64,000 nucleotides of DNA from Kosakonia pseudosacchari (GTDB lineage: Bacteria; Pseudomonadota; Gammaproteobacteria; Enterobacterales; Enterobacteriaceae): NCBI RefSeq assembly GCF_900184035.1, contig NZ_FXWP01000014.1:240948-304947 (forward strand), in the 5' to 3' direction. The position numbers and the translations under genes are program-made. The first letter of the stretch is position 1; every line of letters starts with the position of its first letter. Below, piece after piece: positions 40,178 to 48,775 of this stretch. Under the pieces are notes generated by a model. The model was not told the DNA's origin. It saw nothing but the letters and a program-made list of their open reading frames with translations, and ran no database searches.

Positions 40178-40948
40178 ATGAAGTTAAAGCAGGTCATCCA
40201 GCAGCTAAACATTCCTGAAGCAAGCATCGAAAGCTTGCAGGAGCGTCGTTATTGGCTGCAATGCGAACGTGCTTATACTTATCAGCCCATCTATAAAACC
40301 GATGGTCGTCTGATGGCTGTTGAAGTATTAACCATTGTTACTCATCCGTCGCAGCCGGAAACGCGCATCGCGCCGGATCGCTACTTTTCCAAAGTGGCGG
40401 TGCGTCAGCGTGTTGATGTGGTTCATGAGCAAGTGGCGCTGCTGGCGGAGCAAAAAGAATTTTTCGTTACCAATGATGTGTTGGCCTCGGTAAACGTAGA
40501 TGGCCCAACACTGCTGGCGATGCGTCAGGATAGCGATCTGATGGCGTTGATTAATTCGCTGCCGTGGATCCGCTTTGAACTGGTGGAACATATCCGTCTA
40601 CCGCAGGATTCGACTTTCGCCTCGATCAGTGAAATAGGCCCGCTATGGCTGGACGACTTCGGCACCGGCATGGCGAACTTCTCCGCGTTAAGCGAAGTGC
40701 GTTATGACTACATCAAAGTCGCGCGCGATCTGTTCATCATGCTGCGTAAAACACCCGAAGGGCAAAATCTGTTTACCATGCTGTTGCAGTTGATGAACCG
40801 CTATTGCCAGGGCGTGATTGTCGAAGGCGTGGAAACGCTGGAAGAGTGGCGCGATGTGCAGGATTCGCCTGCTTATGCGGCACAGGGTTATTTTCTCTCC
40901 CGTCCGGTTCCTTTAGCCAAACTTGAACACGTGATACTCGAACTGTAA
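40178..40948 (+). CDS. pdeH: Cytoplasmic c-di-GMP phosphodiesterase PdeH
   Basis: It is a 256-residue stand-alone EAL-domain protein (E. coli YhjH 255). The signature is EVL at 49-51. Other catalytic residues are present: N in SVNVDG, E in ELVEH, DD in LDDFGTG, K in YIKVA, E in VEGVE and Q in AAQGY. It keeps c-di-GMP low in motile cells so that YcgR does not brake the flagellum, and it thereby opposes cellulose synthesis by both BcsA proteins. Expression from the sigma-28 promoter at 40103 ties it to flagellar assembly. Confidence 0.96.
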   Translation: MKLKQVIQQLNIPEASIESLQERRYWLQCERAYTYQPIYKTDGRLMAVEVLTIVTHPSQPETRIAPDRYFSKVAVRQRVDVVHEQVALLAEQKEFFVTNDVLASVNVDGPTLLAMRQDSDLMALINSLPWIRFELVEHIRLPQDSTFASISEIGPLWLDDFGTGMANFSALSEVRYDYIKVARDLFIMLRKTPEGQNLFTMLLQLMNRYCQGVIVEGVETLEEWRDVQDSPAYAAQGYFLSRPVPLAKLEHVILEL

Positions 40949-41016
40949 ACCGCCGCCCTTTCTGCGAGCCTCTACTATCTTTATGACAGGTAAGGCTTTA
41001 AAGGAAAGGCAGAACG

Positions 41017-43071
41017 ATGACAAAAACGAGTAAAGCGATTATTGCCGTCTTCGCGACGCTGCTGTTGCTGATTGTGGTCGCCATTATCATCATCGCCACA
41101 TTCGACTGGAACCGCCTCAAACCCACCATTAACGAAAAAGTCTCCACTGAGCTTAACCGTCCGTTCGCCATTCGCGGTGATTTGGGCGTGGTGTGGGAAC
41201 GGCAAAAAGAGGAAACCGGCTGGCGCAGTTGGGTTCCGTGGCCGCATGTTCACGCCGACGATATTATCCTTGGCAACCCGCCGGGCATCGACGAAGTGAC
41301 GATGGTGCATTTACCCCGCGTTGAAGCCACCCTCGCGCCGCTGGCGCTGCTCACCAAAACCGTTTACCTGCCGTGGATCAAACTGCAACAGCCCGATGCC
41401 AGGCTGATTCGTCGCTCGGAAAAGCTCAATAACTGGACGTTCACGCTGGCCAGCGACGCCAACAAAGACGCCAACGCGCAGCCTTCCAGTTGGTCATTCC
41501 GGCTGGATAACATTCTTTTTGATCGCGGACGTATCGCCATTGATGATGCGCTCAACCGCGCTGATATCGAGATTCTGGTCAACCCCTTAGGCAAGCCGCT
41601 ACCGTTTAGCGAAGTGACCGGCAAAAGCGACAGCAAAGTCAACGCCGGCGATTACGTCTTTGGTTTGACGGCAAAAGGGCATTACAACGACCAGCCGCTC
41701 TCCGGTAATGGCAAAATCGGCGGCATGCTGGCGTTGCGTAGCGAAGGAACGCCTTTTCCGGTGCAGGCAGATTTCCGCTCCGGTAACACCCGCGTGGCGT
41801 TTGTCGGCACCATCAACGACCCGATGAACATGGGCGGTGCCGACTTGCAACTCAAGTTCGGCGGTAACTCCCTTGGCGAACTGTATGATTTAACCGGCGT
41901 GCTGCTGCCGGATACGCCGCCGTTTGAAACCGATGGTCATCTCATCGCGAAGCTCAATAATGATAAAGGCTCGGTGTTTGATTACCGCGATTTTAACGGT
42001 CATATCGGCGAAAGCGATATTCATGGCACGCTGCGCTATTCCACCGGCAAACCACGGCCAAAACTGGAAGGCGACGTTGAATCGCGCCAGTTACGGCTGG
42101 CAGATTTAGGGCCACTGATCGGCGTGGATTCCGGCAAAGGTGCTGAGCAGTCGAAACGCACCGAGCAGCAGAAAGGCGAGAAAGCAGGGCAACCGGCAGA
42201 CAAAGTGCTGCCGTATGACCGCTTTGAAACCGATAAGTGGGACGTCATGGATGCCGATGTGCGCTTTAAAGGCCGCCGGATTGAGCACGGCTCTACGCTA
42301 CCCATCAGCGATTTGTCGACCCATATTCTGCTGAAAGATGCCGACCTGCGCCTGCAACCGCTGAAATTTGGTCTTGCCGGCGGCACTATCTCATCGAATA
42401 TCCATCTCGAAGGGGATAAAAAACCGATGCAAGGGCAGGCGGAGATTCAGGCGCGGCGGCTGAAGCTCAAAGAGCTGATGCCTGATGTGGAGCTGATGCA
42501 GAAAACCCTCGGTGAGATGAACGGTGACGCGGAGCTTCGCGGCGTGGGCAACTCCGTGGCGGCACTGCTGGGCACCAGCAATGGCAACCTGAAACTGTTG
42601 ATGAATGACGGTGTGGTCAGCCGTAACCTGATGGAAATTCTCGGCCTTAATGTCGGTAACTATATTGTCGGTCAGCTGTTTGGCGATGACGAAGTGCGGG
42701 TAAATTGCGCTGCTGCGAACCTCGATTTAGTCAACGGTGTCGCGCGTCCGCAAATCTTCGCCTTTGATACGGAAAACGCGCTGATTAACATTACCGGCAC
42801 CGCCAGCATGGCGTCGGAGCAGCTCGACTTAACCATTGATCCGGAAAGTAAAGGCGTGCGTATCGTCACGCTGCGCTCACCGCTCTACGTGCGTGGCAGT
42901 TTTAAAAATCCGCAGGCGGGTGTGAAACCCGGTCCGTTGATTGCGCGCGGTGCGGTGGCGGCAGCGCTGGCAACCTTAGTTACCCCGGCGGCGGCATTGC
43001 TGGCGTTGATCTCGCCGTCGGAAGGCGAACAGAATCAATGCCAGGCCATTTTGTCGCAGATGAAACACTAG
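41017..43071 (+). CDS. yhjG: AsmA-family inner-membrane protein YhjG
   Basis: The 684-residue protein (E. coli about 686) has one N-terminal membrane anchor (about 9-29) and a long periplasmic beta-rich AsmA-like body with an AsmA C-terminal domain at about 480-640. A short low-complexity segment at about 365-395 is rich in Lys, Glu and Gln. AsmA-family proteins span the periplasm and are implicated in phospholipid transfer to the outer membrane; YhjG itself is little studied. GGAAAGG precedes the ATG. Confidence 0.93.
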   Translation: MTKTSKAIIAVFATLLLLIVVAIIIIATFDWNRLKPTINEKVSTELNRPFAIRGDLGVVWERQKEETGWRSWVPWPHVHADDIILGNPPGIDEVTMVHLPRVEATLAPLALLTKTVYLPWIKLQQPDARLIRRSEKLNNWTFTLASDANKDANAQPSSWSFRLDNILFDRGRIAIDDALNRADIEILVNPLGKPLPFSEVTGKSDSKVNAGDYVFGLTAKGHYNDQPLSGNGKIGGMLALRSEGTPFPVQADFRSGNTRVAFVGTINDPMNMGGADLQLKFGGNSLGELYDLTGVLLPDTPPFETDGHLIAKLNNDKGSVFDYRDFNGHIGESDIHGTLRYSTGKPRPKLEGDVESRQLRLADLGPLIGVDSGKGAEQSKRTEQQKGEKAGQPADKVLPYDRFETDKWDVMDADVRFKGRRIEHGSTLPISDLSTHILLKDADLRLQPLKFGLAGGTISSNIHLEGDKKPMQGQAEIQARRLKLKELMPDVELMQKTLGEMNGDAELRGVGNSVAALLGTSNGNLKLLMNDGVVSRNLMEILGLNVGNYIVGQLFGDDEVRVNCAAANLDLVNGVARPQIFAFDTENALINITGTASMASEQLDLTIDPESKGVRIVTLRSPLYVRGSFKNPQAGVKPGPLIARGAVAAALATLVTPAAALLALISPSEGEQNQCQAILSQMKH

Positions 43072-43088
43072 GAAGCACAACGGGAAGT

Positions 43089-43115
43089 GGCCCTCTCTTT
43101 TGCGAAGAGAGGGCC
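43089..43115. terminator. Strong hairpin between convergent yhjG and yhjE
   Basis: An 11-bp perfect stem GGCCCTCTCTT/AAGAGAGGGCC with a TTGCG loop sits in the 50-bp gap between the converging genes. It is likely a bidirectional terminator, though the flanking T-run is short. Confidence 0.75.
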
Positions 43116-43121
43116 AAAAGA

Positions 43122-44438
43122 TTACAGCGACTGGTGTCTGGTTTCGTGGGTCAGCAGCAGCGCGATAAGCGTTAACGTGGCCATCGCGGCCAGGTAAATC
43201 CCGACATACATCAGACCATAATTTGCCTGCAGCCAGGTGGCGATATACGGTGCCACCGATGCGCCGAGGATTGACGACACGTTGTAAGAGAACGACGCGC
43301 CGGTATAACGCACTTCCGTCGGGAACAGCTCCGGCAGCAGCGCGCCCATTGGACCGAACGTCAGCCCCATCAGGCTCAGGCCAATCAGCAGGTAGGCCAT
43401 CACCAGCACCGGGCTACCGGAACCGAGCAGCGGCGGGAAGACAAACAGTGCGAACAGAATAATCAACGACGTAATGACAATCATGCTTTTACGCCGGCCA
43501 AACGCGTCCGCCAGCAGACCCGCTACCGGCACCATCACACCAAAACCGATAACCGCCATCATCAGCATCCACAGCACTTCGTTACGCGGCAGACCCAGGC
43601 CCTGCGGCGAGGTGCTGAAGGTCATTGAGTAGACCGTCATGATGTAGAACAGCGTGTAGGTCGCCAGCATGATAAAGGTGCCCAGCACGGTAACGCGCAC
43701 ATGTTTGGTCAGCAGTGTGCCCAGCGGCACTTTTACCTGCTTCTTCGCGGCAGCGACTTTGGCGAACACCGGTGTTTCATGCAGCGAAACGCGGACATAC
43801 AGGCCAATCAGCACCAGCACGGCAGAGAAGATAAACGGCACGCGCCAGCCCCACGCCATAAACTGCTCATCGGTCAGTAACCAGGAGAGCAGCAGGAAGG
43901 TGCCGTTAGCAAAGAAGAAGCCAATCGGCGCGCCCAGTTGCGGGAAAGAGCCGTACAGCGCGCGTTTACGTGGCGGGGCATTTTCCGTGGCCAGCAGCGC
44001 CGCGCCGCCCCATTCGCCGCCTAAGCCCAGACCCTGACCAAAACGCGCCAGCGCCAGCAGCAACGGTGCCATGACGCCAATGGTTTCGTACCCCGGCAGC
44101 AGGCCGATCAGCACGGTTGAGATCCCCATCGTCAGCAACGAGGCCACCAGCGTCACTTTACGGCCAACACGGTCACCAAAGTGACCAAACACAGCGGAAC
44201 CAATCGGGCGCGCAATAAAAGCAATGGCGAAGGTCGCCAGCGACTGTAGCGTGGCGGCCGTCGGGTCGCCCTGCGGGAAGAAGATATGCGGGAACACAAT
44301 CACCGCGGCGGTGGCGTAAATATAGAAATCGAAGAACTCGATGGCGGTGCCAATCAGAGACGCAACGACGACTTTATTACGTGAATTTACCGGCGGATTT
44401 TCCTGCTCGTTGTCGAAAGTGGTAGCTGTAGCTTGCAT
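43122..44438 (-). CDS. yhjE: MFS (metabolite:H+ symporter family) transporter YhjE
   Basis: The 438-residue protein with 12 predicted membrane helices carries the MFS motif GHFGDRVGRK in loop 2-3 and its relative DAFGRRKSM in loop 8-9, typical of the MHS subfamily (ShiA/KgtP/ProP relatives). Substrate is unknown. It matches E. coli YhjE in position and length (about 440). A 272-bp gap before the next minus-strand gene, yhjD, should hold its promoter. Confidence 0.93.
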   Translation of the reverse strand: MQATATTFDNEQENPPVNSRNKVVVASLIGTAIEFFDFYIYATAAVIVFPHIFFPQGDPTAATLQSLATFAIAFIARPIGSAVFGHFGDRVGRKVTLVASLLTMGISTVLIGLLPGYETIGVMAPLLLALARFGQGLGLGGEWGGAALLATENAPPRKRALYGSFPQLGAPIGFFFANGTFLLLSWLLTDEQFMAWGWRVPFIFSAVLVLIGLYVRVSLHETPVFAKVAAAKKQVKVPLGTLLTKHVRVTVLGTFIMLATYTLFYIMTVYSMTFSTSPQGLGLPRNEVLWMLMMAVIGFGVMVPVAGLLADAFGRRKSMIVITSLIILFALFVFPPLLGSGSPVLVMAYLLIGLSLMGLTFGPMGALLPELFPTEVRYTGASFSYNVSSILGASVAPYIATWLQANYGLMYVGIYLAAMATLTLIALLLTHETRHQSL

Positions 44439-44670
44439 AGAATTTTCTTATTTTTGCGCGAACGAACGACCATATTAGCCACAGCAAAAGCGACATTTCA
44501 ATCTGTAACAAAGTGGGCTTTAGTGCGAAAAACAGGCAAAAAGCGAATAATTTTCAGACTCACGATTTACCTTCCATGAAATGCTTCACAGATTTTAATA
44601 ATTAGAGGATAAAACTGGTTTTTGGTTAAATAAAAGTTACGGGCTGGATTTTCATGCTGAAATCGCCGAG

Positions 44671-44701
44671 CGGGCTGAAATATTCCATTTCCTTCAGCCC
44701 G
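44671..44701 (-). terminator. Hairpin after yhjD
   Basis: CGGGCTGAA and TTCAGCCCG form a perfect 9-bp stem with a 13-base loop, 10 bases downstream of the yhjD stop on the minus strand. There is no U-run after it, so it is a weak terminator candidate or a stabilising stem. Confidence 0.5.
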
Positions 44702-44710
44702 ATAGCATCG

Positions 44711-45742
44711 TTAGTGGTGGGTTTTGTCCGGCATGCGCGGGTCACCTTTGTACTGCGCGGTAGCGATCCACGCCGCGCAAAACAGCGTCAGGCGAGCAAA
44801 GAAATAGAAGAATGCCATTAGCCCGAGCACCGAACCAAATGCCGCGCCGGAGGGGGATTTCACCAGCGATGGCAGCGTCCAGGTCATGATCATTTTGATC
44901 ACTTCAAACCCAATCGCGGCGATAAAGGTGCCGCGGATCAGCGCCTTCCTGCGCGGGCGGTGGCGCGGCAAGCGCCAGAAGATCCAGAAGAAGAGCAGAT
45001 AGTTCGCGAAAATCGAAATGGCCAGGCCAATCAGCCGCCAGGCCGGTTTCAACCATTCGATGTAATCGAGGTGCAGCGCGTTAATAATCAACTGCTGCGC
45101 GGAGCCCGCCACCGAGGTTATTGATAGCGTCACGATCAGCGCGACTAACAGGCCAATGAGCGAAATAAAATCGCGGAAATACTTTACCCAGATTTTTTCT
45201 TCATCCTGCGCGTTACGCTCCCAGACATCGCGCGACTGGGCGCGGATCGCCTCGCGCAGGTTGCCGGTCCAGTTCACGCCGGAATAGAGGGCGATAGCCA
45301 GCCCGACAATCCCTACCGTCGTGCGCTGCTGCACGGCAATATTGAGGGTGTTTTGCAGTGTTGCTGCCATCGTCGGATCGCTCACGCTCATGAGTATTTT
45401 ATTGAAGATGTCCTGCAACAGCGTCGGGTGCGAGGCGAGCACAAAACCGGCGGCGGCAAACGAGACCATCATGATGGGGATCATCGACAGAAACGAGAAG
45501 TAGGTGATGGCCGCGCCAAACTGGTTCCCCATGCGGTCGTTAAAGCGTTCAGTCGCGCGGATCAGGTGCGCCACCACAGGCCAGCGCTGGATCTTTTGCA
45601 CCATGTCGGTGAGTGATACCAGCGTAGTGCTGGCGGCTGAAGGGGCAGAATGTTTCTTTTCGGTGGGCTGCTCAGCCATCTTCCTGACGGGTTCGTAGTC
45701 GAGGTCTTGCGTCGGGCGTTTTTCATGATTTTCCGGCGTCAT
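44711..45742 (-). CDS. yhjD: Inner-membrane YihY/BrkB-family protein YhjD
   Basis: The 343-residue protein has a hydrophilic N-terminal segment of about 55 residues and six membrane helices of the YihY/virulence factor BrkB family. It matches E. coli YhjD (337), where a particular mutation suppresses loss of Kdo-lipid A assembly and the protein has been proposed as a lipid IVA exporter. Function is therefore tentative. Confidence 0.92.
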   Translation of the reverse strand: MTPENHEKRPTQDLDYEPVRKMAEQPTEKKHSAPSAASTTLVSLTDMVQKIQRWPVVAHLIRATERFNDRMGNQFGAAITYFSFLSMIPIMMVSFAAAGFVLASHPTLLQDIFNKILMSVSDPTMAATLQNTLNIAVQQRTTVGIVGLAIALYSGVNWTGNLREAIRAQSRDVWERNAQDEEKIWVKYFRDFISLIGLLVALIVTLSITSVAGSAQQLIINALHLDYIEWLKPAWRLIGLAISIFANYLLFFWIFWRLPRHRPRRKALIRGTFIAAIGFEVIKMIMTWTLPSLVKSPSGAAFGSVLGLMAFFYFFARLTLFCAAWIATAQYKGDPRMPDKTHH

Positions 45743-45791
45743 CAGGTCTGTTTTCCTTCTCCTGAATGTGTTGTAACTGAAATTATAGCTG

Positions 45792-46694
45792 CTAGTGGTC
45801 GACGTAATCCTTCAGTACGGTCGCCAGCCACTCCATAAACAGATGCACGCGGCGCGACAGATTACGGCGGTGCGGGTAAATCAGCGAAACCGGCATCGGT
45901 TCCGCGCGGTATTGCGGCAGGATCTCCACCAGCTTCCCCGCACGCAGCGCGTCGCGTACGCCCACGCGCGGAACCTGAATAATCCCTAATCCGGCCAGAC
46001 AGGCGGCTTGATACGTTTCGGTGCTGTTCACCGTCAGGATGCCGCCGGTTTTCACCCAGTGTGTCTGCTTATCCTGCCAGACCTCAAAGCCCGGCGGGCG
46101 CGTACCAAGGTTAACGGCGTAATGCACCAGCGCGTGGGAGGATAAATCGTCGAGCGTTTCCGGATAGCCAAAACGCGCCAGATAATCGGGGCTGGCGCAG
46201 TTAATGACCGACAGCCGACCGAGCTGGCGGGCGATCAGCCCGGAGTCTTTGAGGGTGCCGACGCGCACGACGCAGTCGAACCCTTCGCGAATAATATCCA
46301 CCAGCCTGTCGCTGCTACTGAGCTCCAGTTCAATGCCGGGGTATTGTTGCAGGAAAGCGGGCAGGCGCGGGATCACCAGATTTTTCGCCACTCCGACCGG
46401 CATATCGACGCGCAAACGGCCGCTGATGCTCGACGGATCATGCAGGAACATCCCGTCGAGCTCATCCATATTCGCCAGCAGGTCTTTTGCCCGCTCGTAG
46501 TAAACCATGCCGTCCTGAGTGAGCTGGACGCGGCGCGTGGTGCGGTGCAACAACTGGGTGCCGAGGTGCGTCTCCAGCGCCTGAATCTGGCGCGATACGC
46601 TACCCTTAGGAAGCCCCATCGAATCCGCCGCGCGGGAAAAACTCTCCAGTTCCGCCACGCGGATAAACAGTTGCATTGCGTAAATTTTATCCAT
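45792..46694 (-). CDS. yhjC: LysR-type regulator, YhjC-like
   Basis: The ATG at 46694 gives MDKIYAMQLF and 300 residues; another ATG and a GTG lie directly upstream. The N-terminal helix-turn-helix (about 18-37, SFSRAADSMGLPKGSVSRQI) and the LysR substrate-binding domain are complete. It resembles E. coli YhjC in sequence and neighbourhood (next to yhjD). It is divergent from the SDR gene at 46814 with about 119 bp between starts, the usual arrangement of a LysR regulator with its target. Confidence 0.82.
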   Translation of the reverse strand: MDKIYAMQLFIRVAELESFSRAADSMGLPKGSVSRQIQALETHLGTQLLHRTTRRVQLTQDGMVYYERAKDLLANMDELDGMFLHDPSSISGRLRVDMPVGVAKNLVIPRLPAFLQQYPGIELELSSSDRLVDIIREGFDCVVRVGTLKDSGLIARQLGRLSVINCASPDYLARFGYPETLDDLSSHALVHYAVNLGTRPPGFEVWQDKQTHWVKTGGILTVNSTETYQAACLAGLGIIQVPRVGVRDALRAGKLVEILPQYRAEPMPVSLIYPHRRNLSRRVHLFMEWLATVLKDYVDH

Positions 46695-46813
46695 CATCAC
46701 GCTCGATTGTTACCTGTAATGAAACAGTGAAGCGTAATTTAGCACCTTTATTGTTTATTCGTCAGCTAATAAGCTTTTTTCACAGTCTCACATCAGCGAA
46801 AACGAGGTTTCTT

Positions 46814-47572
46814 ATGACACAACATATTGCTTTAGTGACCGGTGGCAGCCGCGGGTTGGGTAAAAACGCGGCGCTGAAGCTGGCGGCGAAGGGAACGGAC
46901 ATTATCCTGACCTACAACAGTAACGTCGAAGAAGCGCAGAACGTGGTGCGTGAAATTGAGCAAAAAGGCGTGAAAGCGGTGGCATTGCAGTTAAACGTCG
47001 GCGATATCACCGGGTTTGATGTTTTTGTGCGTAACGTACACGAGCAGTTGAAATCGGTCTGGCAGCGCGAGACGTTTGATTATTTGTTGAACAATGCTGG
47101 CATCGGTATCAACGCGCCTTTCGCCGAAACCAGTGTCGAGCAATTTGATCAACTGGTGAACATCCACTTCAAAGGTCCGTTCTTCCTGACGCAAAGCTTG
47201 CTGCCACTGCTGAAAAATGGCGGACGTATTCTCAACGTCTCCAGCGGGCTGGCGCGGTTTTGTCAGCCGGGCTATGCCGCCTATGCCTCAATGAAAGGGG
47301 CGATGGAAGTGCTGACACGTTACCAGGCGAAAGAGCTTGGCGCGCGGGGCATTTCTGTGAATATCATTGCGCCGGGAGCGATAGAAACGGATTTCGGCGG
47401 TGGCGTAGTGCGTGATAATGAACAGGTGAATCAACATATTGCTGCACAAACCGCGTTGGGCCGTGTCGGCCTGCCGGATGATATTGGCGATGCGATTGCC
47501 GCGCTGCTGAGCGACGATCTGGCCTGGATGAATGCGCAACGCGTGGAAGTGTCGGGCGGGATGTTCCTGTAA
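46814..47572 (+). CDS. Short-chain dehydrogenase/reductase, target of the adjacent LysR regulator
   Basis: The ATG at 46814 (MTQHIALVTGG) has GAGG 7 bases upstream; the longer frame from 46676 has no family support. The 252-residue protein is a classical SDR: cofactor loop TGGSRGLG, NNAG, catalytic Ser in NVSSGLA, and Tyr-x3-Lys in YASMK. It should act as an NAD(P)-dependent oxidoreductase in the cytoplasm. The substrate cannot be told. It has no counterpart I recall at this place in E. coli K-12. Confidence 0.88.
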   Translation: MTQHIALVTGGSRGLGKNAALKLAAKGTDIILTYNSNVEEAQNVVREIEQKGVKAVALQLNVGDITGFDVFVRNVHEQLKSVWQRETFDYLLNNAGIGINAPFAETSVEQFDQLVNIHFKGPFFLTQSLLPLLKNGGRILNVSSGLARFCQPGYAAYASMKGAMEVLTRYQAKELGARGISVNIIAPGAIETDFGGGVVRDNEQVNQHIAAQTALGRVGLPDDIGDAIAALLSDDLAWMNAQRVEVSGGMFL

Positions 47573-47579
47573 AACCGGT

Positions 47580-47609
47580 CACGCCCGGCAGTTTTCGCTA
47601 CCGGGCGTG
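47580..47609. terminator. Hairpin between convergent SDR and BOF genes
   Basis: CACGCCCGG and CCGGGCGTG form a perfect 9-bp stem with a 12-base loop containing GTTTTCGC. It lies 7 bases after the SDR stop and 5 bases before the stop of the minus-strand gene, so it can serve both. No T-run is present. Confidence 0.6.
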
Positions 47610-47614
47610 CAGCG

Positions 47615-48013
47615 TTACTGTTTCTGGAAATGCGTTACCCGGACACGCACCGGTTGCTGTTTTTTATCCAGCGAGCCGCTGATGCCGACCAGTTCATCCG
47701 GCGACACGGATTTACCATCAAATATCGCCACGGGAATATAGACCTGAACCTGATCGGTTTTGTCGCGGAACAGGTAAAGATCACCGCTCTCTTTTTCAAC
47801 CAGGTTACCGCGCAGCGAGACGGACGCGCCATCGTGCAGGGCTTTTGCCTGTTTGACGGTCATGGTGCGCGCATCTTCCATGCCGCGATAGCCGTCATCC
47901 ATTTTATGCGGCGGTGGCGGCGCTTTGTCCGCTTTCAAACCGGGCGCATCTTCTGCGAATGCCGTCATGGAGAACAGCGCCACCAGACTGGCGGCGAGCA
48001 CAATTTTCTTCAT
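47615..48013 (-). CDS. Periplasmic OB-fold (BOF/YgiW-YdeI) stress protein
   Basis: The ATG at 48013 follows AGGAGAGGTT and starts a 132-residue protein with a signal peptide (MKKIVLAASLVALFSMTAFAE). The mature part has a short acidic/proline linker (KAPPPPHKMDDGYRG) and then the bacterial OB-fold domain of the YgiW/YdeI family (MTVKQAKAL...VSLRGNLVEK...YLFRDKTDQVQVYIP). Family members help cells survive peroxide, acid or cationic peptides; which paralogue this is cannot be decided by eye. Confidence 0.85.
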   Translation of the reverse strand: MKKIVLAASLVALFSMTAFAEDAPGLKADKAPPPPHKMDDGYRGMEDARTMTVKQAKALHDGASVSLRGNLVEKESGDLYLFRDKTDQVQVYIPVAIFDGKSVSPDELVGISGSLDKKQQPVRVRVTHFQKQ

Positions 48014-48081
48014 AACCTCTCCTGAATATTGCCAGAACACGTCTTTAAGCCTGGCAGAGCATAGCGAAGTATGCTGACGAA

Positions 48082-48618
48082 TTATCGTTTTTCGTCATAT
48101 TCGTGGCGCAGTAAGCCAAACAGCCAGTCGTTATGCCAGCTTCCCGCCAGCCAGTACGCCTCACGCAGCTCACCCTCAAGGATAAATCCTGTTTTTTCCA
48201 GTAAATGCCGGGATGCGCCATTACCCGCCGTTACGGTGGCGGTGAGTTTACGAATGCCCCCTTCGTTAAAAGCGAAGTCGCACAGCGCTTTTAGCGACTC
48301 CTGGCCATAGCCTTTGCCCTGCGCGGCAGGCGCGAACAGGAAGCCGACTTCGGCGCAATCATCCTCGTGGTGAATATAACCGGTTACGCCCAGCGGTTCG
48401 TTTGTCGCTGTATCGCGTACCAGCAGGCAGAGCCAGTGTCGGCTGCCGGGGGACCAGGGGGTCAGCCGGGCATCAAATGCTTCACGGATCTCCTGTTCGC
48501 TGCGGGCATCGGCAACGTAGCGCATCACGTCGGGGTGTTGTTGCAGCGCAAGAAAGAATGGCCATGCTTCTTCTGTTATTGGCGAGCAGGTCAGTCTTGA
48601 GGTAAAAAGCATTAACAC
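48082..48618 (-). CDS. GNAT-family N-acetyltransferase (RimJ-like)
   Basis: AGGAGA lies 8 bases upstream of a GTG at 48618, giving 178 residues (MLMLFTSRLTCSP); the ATG two codons later is an alternative, while the longer frame to 48681 lacks a ribosome site. The acetyl-CoA loop is AAQGKGYG, followed by NGASRHLLEKTGF and WLAGSWHNDW, features of the RimJ/RimL-type GNAT group. It probably acetylates a small amine or a protein N-terminus. The substrate is unknown. Confidence 0.83.
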   Translation of the reverse strand: MLMLFTSRLTCSPITEEAWPFFLALQQHPDVMRYVADARSEQEIREAFDARLTPWSPGSRHWLCLLVRDTATNEPLGVTGYIHHEDDCAEVGFLFAPAAQGKGYGQESLKALCDFAFNEGGIRKLTATVTAGNGASRHLLEKTGFILEGELREAYWLAGSWHNDWLFGLLRHEYDEKR

Positions 48619-48775
48619 AGTGAATATCTCCTGCTGTTTTTTTTTCGGCTTGAAACCACTATCACTGATAATAATCGTCAACTGAGCTATCTTTTACCTA
48701 TTCATAAATAAAGAAAAAATTAAGCGCTCAGGTTGGCCAGTTAATTGTTTCTTCAGTTGTACTTAAAGGAAAATA